64,000 bases of DNA from Candidatus Peregrinibacteria bacterium (GCA_018648865.1 JABGQH010000013.1:62001-126000), one strand, 5' to 3'. Positions 26,043 to 33,966 are shown, numbered from the stretch's first letter. The notes: a model not told the origin generated them from the letters alone. Translations and numbers: made by a program.

Positions 26043-26132
26043 TGGCGGAGAGAGAGGGATTCGAACCCTCGAGACCCTTACGAGCCTACACGATTTCGAA
26101 TCGTGCGCTTTCGACCACTCAGCCATCTCTCC
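26043..26132 (-). tRNA. tRNA-Ser (anticodon CGA), CCA encoded
   Basis: Read on the minus strand, the acceptor stem GGAGAGA pairs with TCTCTCC, followed by discriminator G and encoded CCA. The anticodon arm is CACGA-TTCGAAA-TCGTG giving CGA (reads UCG). A long variable arm (TAGGCTCGTAAGGGTCTCGA region) and T-arm GAGGG-TTCGAAT-CCCTC are present, as expected of a class II tRNA of 90 bases. Confidence 0.95.
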
Positions 26133-26238
26133 AAAAGCAATAATAGAATAAATAGTGACTCACGTCTTCATCTGCCAAAGCGTAGCGTAGGCAGGCGACC
26201 ACCTTGCCCCGCACTTGAGCAAAGCTCATAGTGTAGGG

Positions 26239-26254
26239 TCAGCCATCTCTCCAA
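26239..26254 (-). repeat. relic copy of the tRNA-Ser 5' end
   Basis: TCAGCCATCTCTCCAA here repeats positions 26119-26134 exactly, i.e. the first 14 bases of tRNA-Ser plus two bases of its leader, 120 bp upstream of the gene. The following bases (AGAAGAATAGAACAATTAT) still resemble the tRNA leader. Between the copies is the imperfect palindrome CTGCC...GGCAG (about 26172-26193). Confidence 0.65.
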
Positions 26255-26377
26255 GAAGAAGAATAGAACAATTATCTTCTAAGGTCTTCAAATTACCACG
26301 CACTTAACCAAAGCATTCCCCTAGACAACCAAATCTAAAAGACTAGTATTCATCTCCTTAATTTACCCCCAACCAAA

Positions 26378-26686
26378 ATGTCAGAAAAAGGTCCAAAGCC
26401 AATCACTGTATTTAAATCACCAGAAGAACAAGAAAAAATATTATCTGAACAAGGACTAACTGCAGTCCCAGTTGGAGGAAGTGAAGAACATGGATTCCAT
26501 TATTCTGTAAAACCAGAAGGGCAAGAAACAACTTGGCCACATGTTGGAAGCATAAACCAAAAAGGAGAATTCCTTCTAAGCCCAACCATGGGAGAAACTT
26601 TTAAAGAAATTGATGAAATAATTGGAAATCTTAGGAAACTTTTCCGAGCTAATCCACCAAGCAATTTTCCTGGAGAACAAAAATAA
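26378..26686 (+). CDS. hypothetical protein
   Basis: 102 residues, soluble, no motif recognised. It begins MSEKGPKPITVFKSPEEQEKIL and has two aromatic-containing segments (HGFHYSVKPEGQETTWPHVG, then a helical C-terminus EIDEIIGNLRKLFRA). It is followed at once by a second small gene and then the helicase on the same strand, which may form one transcription unit. Confidence 0.55.
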   Translation: MSEKGPKPITVFKSPEEQEKILSEQGLTAVPVGGSEEHGFHYSVKPEGQETTWPHVGSINQKGEFLLSPTMGETFKEIDEIIGNLRKLFRANPPSNFPGEQK

Positions 26687-26707
26687 TTGGGGGAATGTTC
26701 CTCTCCT

Positions 26708-26950
26708 ATGAGGAATTTTAATATATTTATAAGCACAGAACTAGGCGGACTAAGCGATCAATTTGATAATACAGATACATCCTTTAGAAACATGTGTGAG
26801 GATGCTTTACCAGCCGATAAGGATATAACTCCAGATGATATAACTATGGAATCCCTTCAGGGAAAACTCCCTTATAATGAGCAAGGGAATAAAGCACTTC
26901 AGTTATTAATGGTGCTAAAGAGTAGATACGTTAAACTAATGGAACTTTAA
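26708..26950 (+). CDS. hypothetical small protein
   Basis: 80 residues from ATG 26708 (MRNFNIFISTELGGLSDQFD); a TTG at 26687 is also in frame but gives a short Ser/Pro leader. It is acidic with a helical C-terminus (ALQLLMVLKSRYVKLMEL). It lies 21 bases before the helicase gene, so it may be co-expressed. No family recognised. Confidence 0.5.
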   Translation: MRNFNIFISTELGGLSDQFDNTDTSFRNMCEDALPADKDITPDDITMESLQGKLPYNEQGNKALQLLMVLKSRYVKLMEL

Positions 26951-26971
26951 GTCACTTCCCATTAATTAATT

Positions 26972-28285
26972 TTGAATTCTGTAAGTCTAAAAGCTCAACT
27001 AGCAGAAAAAGAGGTTAAATTGACGGAATGTCAGGCGCTAGCAATGGATATTTTAGAAAGAGGAGGGAATGTGTTTTTAACAGGAGAAGCAGGAACAGGT
27101 AAAAGCTTTTTACTAAATAGATATCTAAAAGATAAATATTCAGAATCATATCCAGTTGTAGCCAGCACAGGTGCCGCTGCAATATTGGTTGGCGGTCGAA
27201 CGTTTCACAGCTTTTTTGGATTGGGGATCTTGGAGGGTGGACCAGAAAACACAATTAGAAGAGCTATGAAAAGCGATAAGCTTATTGATCGACTTAATGC
27301 AGCCAAGTGCGTTGTGATAGACGAAGTTTCTATGCTCTCTGGAACAATGCTGGCAACTGCAGAGGCAATTGCAAGAGAGGCTAGATACTGCGAAGAACCA
27401 TGGGGAGGGCTAAGGATTATTGCTGTTGGTGACTTTGCTCAATTACCACCTATTGATGAAAACATTCTTGGTAAAGAATGGGCTTTTTTGCACGACGTAT
27501 GGCAGAACTCTAATTTTAGAAACATTGTTTTAAACAAAGTTATTCGGACAGACGATGAAGCATATTTAAGATTACTACAAAATATTCGTAACGGTGAAAT
27601 AGATGATGAGACCGAGGAATATTTAATGTCTAAAGTATTAAAAGACACAGAGGATTTCGAAGGCACCAGACTGTACCCGCATAGATCTAGTGTAGATAAA
27701 TTTAATATAAAAAAATTACATGAACTAAAAGGAAAACTATGTAAGTCTGAAACCATTTATGCAGGCAAAAAGAACTACATCGAAATGTTAAAAAAGAAGG
27801 CACCAATCCCAGAGACAATATTACTTAAAAAGGGTGCATTAATAATGATTAGAAAAAACCATATTCCACACAACAACGAAAAAATGATCTATGTGAACGG
27901 AAGCCTAGGAAAGATCACAAAGGTAAGGGAAGACGTACTAGAAATTGATTTACTTAGTGGCAGAAAAATTAATCTAACCAAACAAAGCTTTGAAATGTTT
28001 AATGGAGACGGGGAAAGTGTCGCACAAGCCTATAACTTCCCTATCAATTTGGCATGGGCATCTACCATTCACAAAGCACAGGGTGCAACGTTAGATAAAG
28101 TTCTAGTTAAACTAAATAATTTATGGGAACCAGGGCAGGCATATGTTGCATTGAGTAGAACAAGATCAGGAGACAACCTATTTTTAGAAGGCTGGTCACC
28201 AGAATCTATAATGATGGAACCAGCTGTAAAAGATTTCTATGAAAGGATAGAAACTAATGATGATTATCAAGATCAGTGGATTTAG
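26972..28285 (+). CDS. PIF1-like superfamily 1B DNA helicase
   Basis: ATP-dependent 5'-3' helicase of the PIF1 family, 437 residues from a TTG start. Motifs: Walker A FLTGEAGTGKSFLLNR (residues ~35-50), ASTGAAAILVGGRTFHSFFG (motif Ia), VVIDEVSMLSG (Walker B), RIIAVGDFAQLPP (motif III), then a C-terminal domain with NLAWASTIHKAQGATLDKV (motif V) and AYVALSRTRSGDNLFLEGW (motif VI). PIF1 helicases unwind G-quadruplexes, R-loops and replication barriers. No start ATG is near the Walker A motif, so TTG 26972 is likely. Confidence 0.92.
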   Translation: MNSVSLKAQLAEKEVKLTECQALAMDILERGGNVFLTGEAGTGKSFLLNRYLKDKYSESYPVVASTGAAAILVGGRTFHSFFGLGILEGGPENTIRRAMKSDKLIDRLNAAKCVVIDEVSMLSGTMLATAEAIAREARYCEEPWGGLRIIAVGDFAQLPPIDENILGKEWAFLHDVWQNSNFRNIVLNKVIRTDDEAYLRLLQNIRNGEIDDETEEYLMSKVLKDTEDFEGTRLYPHRSSVDKFNIKKLHELKGKLCKSETIYAGKKNYIEMLKKKAPIPETILLKKGALIMIRKNHIPHNNEKMIYVNGSLGKITKVREDVLEIDLLSGRKINLTKQSFEMFNGDGESVAQAYNFPINLAWASTIHKAQGATLDKVLVKLNNLWEPGQAYVALSRTRSGDNLFLEGWSPESIMMEPAVKDFYERIETNDDYQDQWI

Positions 28286-28313
28286 AACTCTTTAAATTAA
28301 TAATATATTATAT

Positions 28314-28341
28314 TTGACATATATTGTTTAAAGTATAAATT
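28314..28341 (+). promoter_or_regulatory. putative promoter of the 28349 gene
   Basis: Perfect TTGACA at 28314-28319, with TATAAA at 28334-28339 (14-base spacer) or TAAATT at 28336-28341 (16-base spacer); ATG at 28349 lies 7-9 bases beyond, giving a leaderless or nearly leaderless mRNA. Confidence 0.5.
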
Positions 28342-28348
28342 GCTAGTT

Positions 28349-28615
28349 ATGAATACTCTAGATGATCAAAAAATAGGATGGGATGCAGAAGAACCTGCTA
28401 TTATAGAAGACATTGATCTTGAAAAAACATGTGAAGGACTTGTTAATTACTTAGGAAGTGATGATAGCACGGTTAATTGGAAAGATATTTTTGATGCTGT
28501 AATAAGAGAAAGTAAAATAAGCCACGAAGATTTCAAAACGAAAACTCTGCAAATAATAGGAATGTGTAAAGAATTCAATGTAGATATTATCCATGTAGTA
28601 GAAGAATCTAAATAA
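28349..28615 (+). CDS. hypothetical acidic protein
   Basis: 88 residues from ATG 28349 (MNTLDDQKIGWDAEEPAI), strongly acidic, soluble, with no Cys-rich or membrane segment. The upstream TTG three codons earlier falls in the promoter region. No family recognised; it is followed by about 390 bases of repeats. Confidence 0.5.
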   Translation: MNTLDDQKIGWDAEEPAIIEDIDLEKTCEGLVNYLGSDDSTVNWKDIFDAVIRESKISHEDFKTKTLQIIGMCKEFNVDIIHVVEESK

Positions 28616-28667
28616 TTACGAATAATCCTACTAGATTAGAATAATCTCTCATTTTGCTTATTCAAAA

Positions 28668-28719
28668 TGTAATACATTGTAATACAAGGCACCCTATTTG
28701 TAATACATTGTCACACAAA
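28668..28719. repeat. TGTAATACAT direct-repeat element, copy 1
   Basis: TGTAATACATTGTAATACAA, a nine-base gap, then TTTGTAATACATTGTCACACAAA. The same two modules occur in the opposite order at 52175-52218. The 10-base near-palindromic unit looks like a protein-binding site or the end of a small element. Confidence 0.6.
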
Positions 28720-28754
28720 CTAAAAAATATACTAGTAAACACAAATGCTTCTAT

Positions 28755-28866
28755 TCACCTTCTTCTCCCCTAGGGAGAAGAAAGAGATGAGGGGGTAAAC
28801 AGCTCAACTAAAAAAAGATGTATTGACCCCCTCACCCTGCCCTCTCCCCACGGGAGAGGGTGTGTA
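28755..28866. repeat. composite inverted repeat element
   Basis: A hairpin TTCTTCTCCCCTAGGGAGAA is followed by GATGAGGGGGT, a 30-base spacer, ACCCCCTCACC, and a second hairpin CCCTCTCCCCACGGGAGAGGG. The two halves can also pair with each other. A closely related but rearranged copy lies at 29474-29515, on the other side of the ArfB-like gene. Confidence 0.6.
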
Positions 28867-29007
28867 GGAATTGATTGGAATTGAATTTATGAATACTTTC
28901 AAAACACTGTTTTACTGCTTCACTGTTTTGCTCCTTACTCAAACAAGTGCGCTTGCCACACCGCAAAGCTTATTCATAATAAGACCAAAGCCTGTATAAT
29001 TCCTGTT

Positions 29008-29406
29008 ATGGATTTCCCTATTGAATTACCGGCTAAGCATTTAGATTTAGCAAACGAATTAAATATAGATCCAAGTGATATAGAAGAAGTTTTTACAAAA
29101 GGAGGAGGCCCCGGTGGGCAAAAGGTAAATAAGACCAGCAGTTGTGTGGAACTGTTTCATAAACCAACTGGAATTACAGTACGTGTTCAAAGGCATCGTG
29201 AACAAAGTAGAAACAGAACCTCTGCTTATAAATTACTTATAATGAAAGTAGAAGAAAAGATACGAGGTAAGAGGTCCGAAAGAGCCAAACGCATATTTAA
29301 ATTAAGAAAGCAGAAAATGCGCAGATCCCGTAAGTCTAAAGAGAAGATGCTAGAACAAAAACACCGAAGAAGTGATATAAAAGAGGGAAGGAAGAGTGTT
29401 ATTTAA
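29008..29406 (+). CDS. ArfB/YaeJ-like GGQ-domain peptidyl-tRNA hydrolase
   Basis: 132 residues with only the catalytic release-factor domain: TKGGGPGGQKVNKTSSCVEL (GGQ near residue 38), HKPTGITVRVQRHREQSRNR, and a long basic C-terminal tail (KLRKQKMRRSRKSKEKMLEQ). ArfB-type proteins use such a tail in the empty mRNA channel to rescue stalled ribosomes; the family also includes RF-like proteins of other use. Codon-recognition domains of RF1/RF2 are absent. A TATAAT box at 28995-29000 sits 7 bases before the ATG, so the mRNA is probably leaderless. Repeat elements flank the gene on both sides. Confidence 0.85.
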   Translation: MDFPIELPAKHLDLANELNIDPSDIEEVFTKGGGPGGQKVNKTSSCVELFHKPTGITVRVQRHREQSRNRTSAYKLLIMKVEEKIRGKRSERAKRIFKLRKQKMRRSRKSKEKMLEQKHRRSDIKEGRKSVI

Positions 29407-29473
29407 ACTAAGACCAAATAATATTTAATATTGTTGTTTGTTTTTTTGTATAACCTATCAGAACTAATACCTA

Positions 29474-29723
29474 GGCACCCTCTCCCCTAGGGAGAGGGCA
29501 GGGTGAGGGGGTTCAATACAAAGAATTATATTTTTCATAATCTTTAGATTTTTTATAACCAATCTATTTTCATAAATCCCCTCTCCCTAACCCTCCCCCG
29601 TCTGGGGAGGGGAACGAAATCTAATCTTCTTTTAGTAATACCATTAATTATATGATTTTTCTAAAAACCACTACTTAACTCAAAATAATCAGCTCAAAGC
29701 TTACCGCTTAAAGCTTAAAGCTT
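29474..29723. repeat. gene-free repeats: inverted repeats and AAGCTT-tailed element, copy 2
   Basis: CACCCTCTCCCCTAGGGAGAGGGCAGGGTGAGGGGG at 29474-29515 region is an inverted repeat related to 28755-28866. From 29576 the sequence CCCCTCTCCC...GGGGAGGGGAACGAAATC, an AT-rich part and CTTAAAGCTTAAAGC repeats the element at 622-765 part for part and ends at the rpmB stop. Nothing coding is seen. Confidence 0.6.
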
Positions 29724-29936
29724 TTATTTAACCTTTTTTCCTGCTTGCATCCTTTTAGCTAGAGTTCGAATGTAGCTAGTTGATACCTTGATTGTTTTGT
29801 ATTCACCTGTATTTGGATCAAATACACGTTTCTTTTGGATATTTGCTTTAAAAGTACGTTTTGTTGCACGCATTGAGTGGCTACGGTTGTTACCACTTGT
29901 AGTTTTCTTGCCGGTTTTGCAACATTTGCGTGACAT
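29724..29936 (-). CDS. rpmB: 50S ribosomal protein L28
   Basis: 70 residues from ATG 29936 ([22 protein letters not shown]), followed by [22 protein letters not shown] and a C-terminal [13 protein letters not shown], typical of L28. An in-frame upstream start at 29957 adds MGTLCWL and is not family-like. It is divergent from the site-2 protease gene. Confidence 0.94.
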   Translation of the reverse strand: MSRKCCKTGKKTTSGNNRSHSMRATKRTFKANIQKKRVFDPNTGEYKTIKVSTSYIRTLAKRMQAGKKVK

Positions 29937-30052
29937 AAGCCAACACAGGGTACCCAATTGTGCCTAAAGGGCAAATAATTTGAGGTAAAAAATATAGGTA
30001 TTCTAATCCTAGTCCTTCGCATTTTTATACAACCTACGTACAATAAACACAT

Positions 30053-30721
30053 ATGCCAATGCTAGAATTTTTTACACCAACGTTTATTATTGCAGTTTTA
30101 GTCTCGCTTTCTGTGCATGAATGGGCACATGGATTTGTGGCATACAAGCTGGGTGATCCAACTGCAAAATATGAGGGAAGGCTTACGCTTAACCCAATTT
30201 CTCATTTAGATCCCATTGGAACATTACTATTTTTAGTTGTTGGATTTGGATGGGGCAAACCTGTTCCTGTTAATCCTCAATATTTTAAAAATCATAATAA
30301 AGACACAGCACTAGTAGCAATCGCAGGGCCACTAAGTAATTTTATAATGGCTATCACTGCATTTTCTATATTAATGGTAGTAGGGAAAGGATCATTTCTA
30401 TTTTATGGAGGAGGCGCTAATGCATCTGTCTTAACAACAATGCTTTCTACTTTGTCTCAAGACTTTATTCGGATTAATTTAATATTAATGGCATTTAACT
30501 TACTACCTATCGCACCACTAGATGGATCTAAAGTTATCAGAGCATTCATTCCATACAAATATGAGCGTGAATACCTAGAGTTTATGGCACGAGGCCCTCA
30601 AATATTACTAATATTGGTACTTGCTAGTATGTTCCTAAACATACCAATATTTTCTGTATGGATAGGTTTAATCATCTCTCCTATCCTAAATATTTTTGCT
30701 CTTATGGCAGGTATTGGATAA
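30053..30721 (+). CDS. site-2 protease family zinc metalloprotease (M50)
   Basis: 222 residues, about five transmembrane helices. Zinc ligands: HEWAH in SVHEWAHGFVAYKLGDPTA (near residue 22) and the third-ligand motif NLLPIAPLDGSKV (near residue 150). The segment GKPVPVNPQYFKN matches the membrane re-entrant loop of small M50B rhomboid-like S2Ps. No PDZ or CBS domain is attached. It cleaves membrane-embedded substrates such as anti-sigma factors; the substrate here is unknown. Confidence 0.92.
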   Translation: MPMLEFFTPTFIIAVLVSLSVHEWAHGFVAYKLGDPTAKYEGRLTLNPISHLDPIGTLLFLVVGFGWGKPVPVNPQYFKNHNKDTALVAIAGPLSNFIMAITAFSILMVVGKGSFLFYGGGANASVLTTMLSTLSQDFIRINLILMAFNLLPIAPLDGSKVIRAFIPYKYEREYLEFMARGPQILLILVLASMFLNIPIFSVWIGLIISPILNIFALMAGIG

Positions 30722-30751
30722 GTCTTTTCAAAATCTGATATACTCTGCCAC

Positions 30752-30910
30752 ATGAGCAAACTATCTATAGTTTCAGAACTTTGGCGTTTCCTACGTGTGC
30801 GAAAAAAATGGTGGCTTTTGCCACTAGTCACTTTTATCGTTTTACTTGGTCTAGTGCTTATATTTGCACAAGGCTCTGCATTCGCACCGTTTATTTACAC
30901 TGTCTTTTAA
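30752..30910 (+). CDS. DUF5989 small membrane protein
   Basis: A 52-residue gene. MSKLSIVSELWRFLRVRKKW is followed by one hydrophobic helix and FAQGSAFAPFIYTVF. The pattern (S.l.E.W.FLr.RKKWWL.P....l...G.l...aqgSa.aPFIYt.F) is that of DUF5989 proteins found beside carbamoyltransferases. A TATACT box at 30739-30744 lies 7 bases before the ATG. It is the first gene of a three-gene unit with the SxtJ-like protein and the carbamoyltransferase. Confidence 0.82.
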   Translation: MSKLSIVSELWRFLRVRKKWWLLPLVTFIVLLGLVLIFAQGSAFAPFIYTVF

Positions 30911-30916
30911 GAACTG

Positions 30917-31231
30917 ATGAGTACAACATCTATAATTATTATCGGCGTAATCGTGTATCTGTTTTTGTTTGAACTAATCCTAAGTCTCAAATTTATAAAA
31001 ATAACAGAAGACAATCTTCCTCCTCCATTTAATGTTCAGCACAAAGCTTGGATGAAGTTTTCTCATATTTTAGGAATAATAATGAGTAAAATAATTTTGA
31101 GCATATTATGGATAGTTGGGTTTGGACTATACGCAATTATTTGGAGGCTATGTCATTTAAAAAAGAAGAAAAAAGATTCCTACTGGGTAGAAATTTCTAA
31201 AGAAGGAAACAGTATGAAATATTCATTTTAA
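30917..31231 (+). CDS. SxtJ-like membrane protein
   Basis: 104 residues, two hydrophobic segments (about residues 4-24 and 50-74) and a basic end KKKKKDSYWVEISKEGNS. The DSYW ending after a second helix and basic run matches SxtJ-family proteins that accompany DUF5989 and carbamoyltransferase genes; the N-terminal half is divergent. It starts six bases after DUF5989 and ends four bases before the carbamoyltransferase start. Confidence 0.6.
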   Translation: MSTTSIIIIGVIVYLFLFELILSLKFIKITEDNLPPPFNVQHKAWMKFSHILGIIMSKIILSILWIVGFGLYAIIWRLCHLKKKKKDSYWVEISKEGNSMKYSF

Positions 31232-31235
31232 ACCT

Positions 31236-32993
31236 GTGAACAAACCAATCTACATCCTAGGCATATCATGCTTTTATCACGATAGTGCAGCCGTTTTACT
31301 AAAAGACGGGCAGATTGTGTTCGCAGCACAAGAGGAACGTTTTACACGAAAGAAACAAGATGAAAGCATACCAATTAATGCAATTAATAAAGCTTTTGAA
31401 TTTGAGGGAATATCAATTAAAGATATAGATGCAGTTGGATTTTACGAAAAGCCATTACTTAAGTTCTTTGACCGAATCTTACAATCCTACTTTAGAGTCT
31501 GGCCTTTTGGATACGTCTCTTATTTGAGTGCAATGAAAGAGTGGATGAACAAAAAGCTTTGGACGTCTCATCTACTAAAAAAAGAATTAAATTACGATGG
31601 GCAACTTTACTACAGCACTCACCACGAATCTCATGCTGCATCTGCATTTTTTGCATCAGGATACGATGACTCCACAATAGTAACCGTAGATGGTGTAGGT
31701 GAATGGGCAACTGCCACAATGGGGTACGGAAAGAATACTGATATTGATCTTAGCCACGAGGTTCGTTACCCACATTCACTTGGGCTCCTTTACTCTGCAG
31801 TTACCTACTACCTAGGTTTTAAAGTAAACAGTGCAGAATACAAAGTTATGGGTCTAGCCCCATACGGTGAACCAAAATATGTAGATAATCTGCGTGAACT
31901 AATAGATATAAAAGAAGACGGAAGTTTCGAACTAAATATGAAGTACTTTACGTATGACAGAACCCTGCGAATGACAGGAAAAACTTTCGAGAAACTACTA
32001 GGCCAGCCACGCAGAAAACCAGAAAGTGACCTAGAGCAGTTCCACAAAGATGTCGCACGGTCTGTACAAGAAATAACCGAAGAGATAATGCTGAAAGTTT
32101 GCGCACATGCAAAAAAATTACACCCATCCAAAAACCTTTGTCTAGCAGGTGGAGTAGCACTCAACTGTGTTGCAAACGGAAAGATCCTGCGCTCAGGCAT
32201 GTTCGAAAATGTCTACATTCAACCAGCGTCTGGGGACGCAGGTGGAGCACTGGGTGTTGCTTATTTAATATGGCATCGGGAGTTTAAAGGTAAGAAAACT
32301 AGCCCAATGCCGCATCCATATTATGGCTTAGACTACAGCGATTCTAAGATTGAAGAAGCACTGAAAGAAAACAATCTTCCATACGAAAAACTAAGTGAAT
32401 CAGAAATTATTACAACCACTGCCAAGCTAATGGAAGGTGAAGGAATAGTAGGATGGTTCCAAGGCAGAATGGAATACGGTCCCCGTGCACTTGGAAACAG
32501 ATCCATAATCGCAGACGCTCGAAACAAAGATAATTGGCAAAAGGTAAACTTGAAAATTAAGTTCCGCGAATCGTTCCGTCCATTTGCTCCAACAGTACTA
32601 GAGGAACGTGCCAGTGAATACTTTGATCTAGATCGCCCAAGCCCATACATGTTGCTAGTTGCAGATGTGCATCCTGACAAAAGGGAGGAGGTACCAGCCA
32701 TTACACATGTAGATGGCACCGCTCGTATTCAAACAGTTTCTGCTGCGGAGAATCCTAAGTACCACAAACTTATATCTGAATTCGCCAAAAATACTGGCTG
32801 CCCTGTAATTATTAACACCTCGTTTAATGTTCGCGGTGAACCAATTGTAGAATGTCCAAGGGATGCTATTAACTGCTTCCTGCATACTCAAATGGATTAC
32901 CTAGTTCTAGGTAATTACTTGGTTCGCAAAAGTGCTTTAACAGGTGAACAAAAAGACAACACCGAATATCTAGAAAAGTTTGAGTTAGATTGA
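31236..32993 (+). CDS. carbamoyltransferase (NodU/CmcH family)
   Basis: 585 residues from a GTG start. The N-terminal Kae1/YrdC-like domain begins ILGISCFYHDSAAVLLKDG and includes QEERFTRKKQDESIP; HHESHAASAFFASG and TVDGVGEWAT follow; the C-terminal domain has YGPRALGNRSIIADAR and NTSFNVRGEPIVECPRDAI. Members transfer carbamoyl from carbamoyl phosphate to hydroxyls of sugars or secondary metabolites. Here it probably modifies a surface glycan or lipid together with the two small membrane proteins upstream. Its last codons (NTEYLEKFELD, stop TGA) recur three times downstream. Confidence 0.92.
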   Translation: MNKPIYILGISCFYHDSAAVLLKDGQIVFAAQEERFTRKKQDESIPINAINKAFEFEGISIKDIDAVGFYEKPLLKFFDRILQSYFRVWPFGYVSYLSAMKEWMNKKLWTSHLLKKELNYDGQLYYSTHHESHAASAFFASGYDDSTIVTVDGVGEWATATMGYGKNTDIDLSHEVRYPHSLGLLYSAVTYYLGFKVNSAEYKVMGLAPYGEPKYVDNLRELIDIKEDGSFELNMKYFTYDRTLRMTGKTFEKLLGQPRRKPESDLEQFHKDVARSVQEITEEIMLKVCAHAKKLHPSKNLCLAGGVALNCVANGKILRSGMFENVYIQPASGDAGGALGVAYLIWHREFKGKKTSPMPHPYYGLDYSDSKIEEALKENNLPYEKLSESEIITTTAKLMEGEGIVGWFQGRMEYGPRALGNRSIIADARNKDNWQKVNLKIKFRESFRPFAPTVLEERASEYFDLDRPSPYMLLVADVHPDKREEVPAITHVDGTARIQTVSAAENPKYHKLISEFAKNTGCPVIINTSFNVRGEPIVECPRDAINCFLHTQMDYLVLGNYLVRKSALTGEQKDNTEYLEKFELD

Positions 32994-33006
32994 GGAATGA
33001 ATATAG

Positions 33007-33063
33007 CTTGTTTACAATTAAAAAAACCTTGTTTACAATTATGTTTACAATTAAATAAACTTT
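33007..33063. repeat. GTTTACAATT array, copy 1
   Basis: Three copies of GTTTACAATT start at 33010, 33031 and 33043 (spacings 21 and 12). An identical spacing occurs at 34275, 34296 and 34308. The array directly follows the carbamoyltransferase stop codon. It is AT-rich and has no coding content. Confidence 0.7.
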
Positions 33064-33193
33064 AGAGCTTCAGAATTTACCTAATATAGGGCAATTCATT
33101 GCAAATAAAATACTTGGAGTTATTTTAAATAGCTCCGATAAACATGAATTAATCTGTTAAATTTACAATGTAAAGAGTTGGTAGTTAAAATGC

Positions 33194-33217
33194 CTAGAGA
33201 GGTTTGAGTTGGATTGA
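33194..33217 (+). repeat. relic B of the carbamoyltransferase 3' end
   Basis: CTAGAGAGGTTTGAGTTGGATTGA encodes LERFELD-stop, matching LEKFELD-stop of the real gene (32970-32993) at 20 of 24 bases. It ends nine bases before the hicA stop codon on the other strand. Confidence 0.75.
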
Positions 33218-33226
33218 GGAGAAGTA

Positions 33227-33451
33227 CTAACTGAATAAAGTATCTAAGTTAACACCTTCCTTAATTAGGAATTTTGCGATTGTACTTCTTGTATTTTTTG
33301 ACTCTAAAGATTTTGGAATAATCATAAAATCTCCATTTTTACCGATCAGCTTTACATGTGATCCCTTGCCCTTACTATCATCAACCTCAAAACCTAATTG
33401 CCGCAATTTTCTAATCAGCAACTTAGTCTTTACTGGCGGTATACTAGGCAT
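33227..33451 (-). CDS. hicA: HicA-like mRNA interferase toxin
   Basis: 74 residues, double-stranded RNA-binding-like fold. KLIRKLRQLGFEV-type opening, then the active-site motif GKGSHVKLIGKNG with the catalytic His, and a C-terminal helix (STIAKFLIKEGVNLDTLF). HicA toxins cut mRNA and are blocked by HicB. It overlaps the upstream antitoxin gene by eight bases. It is flanked by relics of the carbamoyltransferase 3' end. Confidence 0.85.
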   Translation of the reverse strand: MPSIPPVKTKLLIRKLRQLGFEVDDSKGKGSHVKLIGKNGDFMIIPKSLESKNTRSTIAKFLIKEGVNLDTLFS

Positions 33452-33803
33452 AAGATGGTTCTTTTACCTTAAATTCTTGTACGATTACTGATCCACTATC
33501 ACCCAAAGAAATCCTAGTTTGTTTTACCTCCTCAATATTAAATTCTATAAGAGCAGCACAATCTTTCGGAACATCAAAATAGGTAAGTATTGCATCTTCT
33601 GCATTTTTTATGGCTAAAGCATGTGTCCTAGCCTCGCTAATTAACCCTTCATGATCTGGGGAACAAATAAAAATAATTGGATCTCCATTATCATCAAATT
33701 CAGAAATAAATTGAATTGTAATTGATGAGGGCAATCTCTTTAGAATTTCTTCACGTACAAAAGAACTATCGCTCTTGCCGGTAAATTTATTTAACCAATT
33801 CAT
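33444..33803 (-). CDS. hicB: HicB-like antitoxin
   Basis: 119 residues from ATG 33803 (MNWLNKFTGKSDSSF); an ATG at 33845 adds 14 residues. IQFISEFDDNGDPIIFICSPDHEGLISEARTHALAIKNAEDAI has the HicB core layout (strand, turn, then the helix ahead of which the family has ..GeT..EA..n...ai). The N-terminal leader is unusual and no DNA-binding tail is evident, so the call rests partly on the overlapping hicA gene. Confidence 0.6.
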   Translation of the reverse strand: MNWLNKFTGKSDSSFVREEILKRLPSSITIQFISEFDDNGDPIIFICSPDHEGLISEARTHALAIKNAEDAILTYFDVPKDCAALIEFNIEEVKQTRISLGDSGSVIVQEFKVKEPSYA

Positions 33804-33874
33804 TATGTAGTTGAGATATTGTATCCTAGCAGAGAATCTAATCATTTTAACACTTTTTTTTAATTAAAACCATT

Positions 33875-33966
33875 GATAATTACCTACCTGGCTCAAAAGT
33901 AAGAGCTCCTAAGCAGGTGATCAAAAGGACAACTCCGAGTATCTAGAGAGATTCGAGTTAGATTAA
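33875..33966 (+). repeat. relic C of the carbamoyltransferase 3' end
   Basis: Positions 33916-33966 read GDQKDNSEYLERFELD-stop, against GEQKDNTEYLEKFELD-stop in the live gene; differences are mostly synonymous or conservative. Similarity continues upstream to 33875 (GATAATTACCT... against GGTAATTACTT...) but with indels that break the frame. Confidence 0.85.

Noticed and set aside
32991-32993. UGA recoded to glycine as in Gracilibacteria
   Set aside because: TGA ends several genes at sensible points (32993, 5104, 46359) and prfB carries an RF2 autoregulatory UGA.
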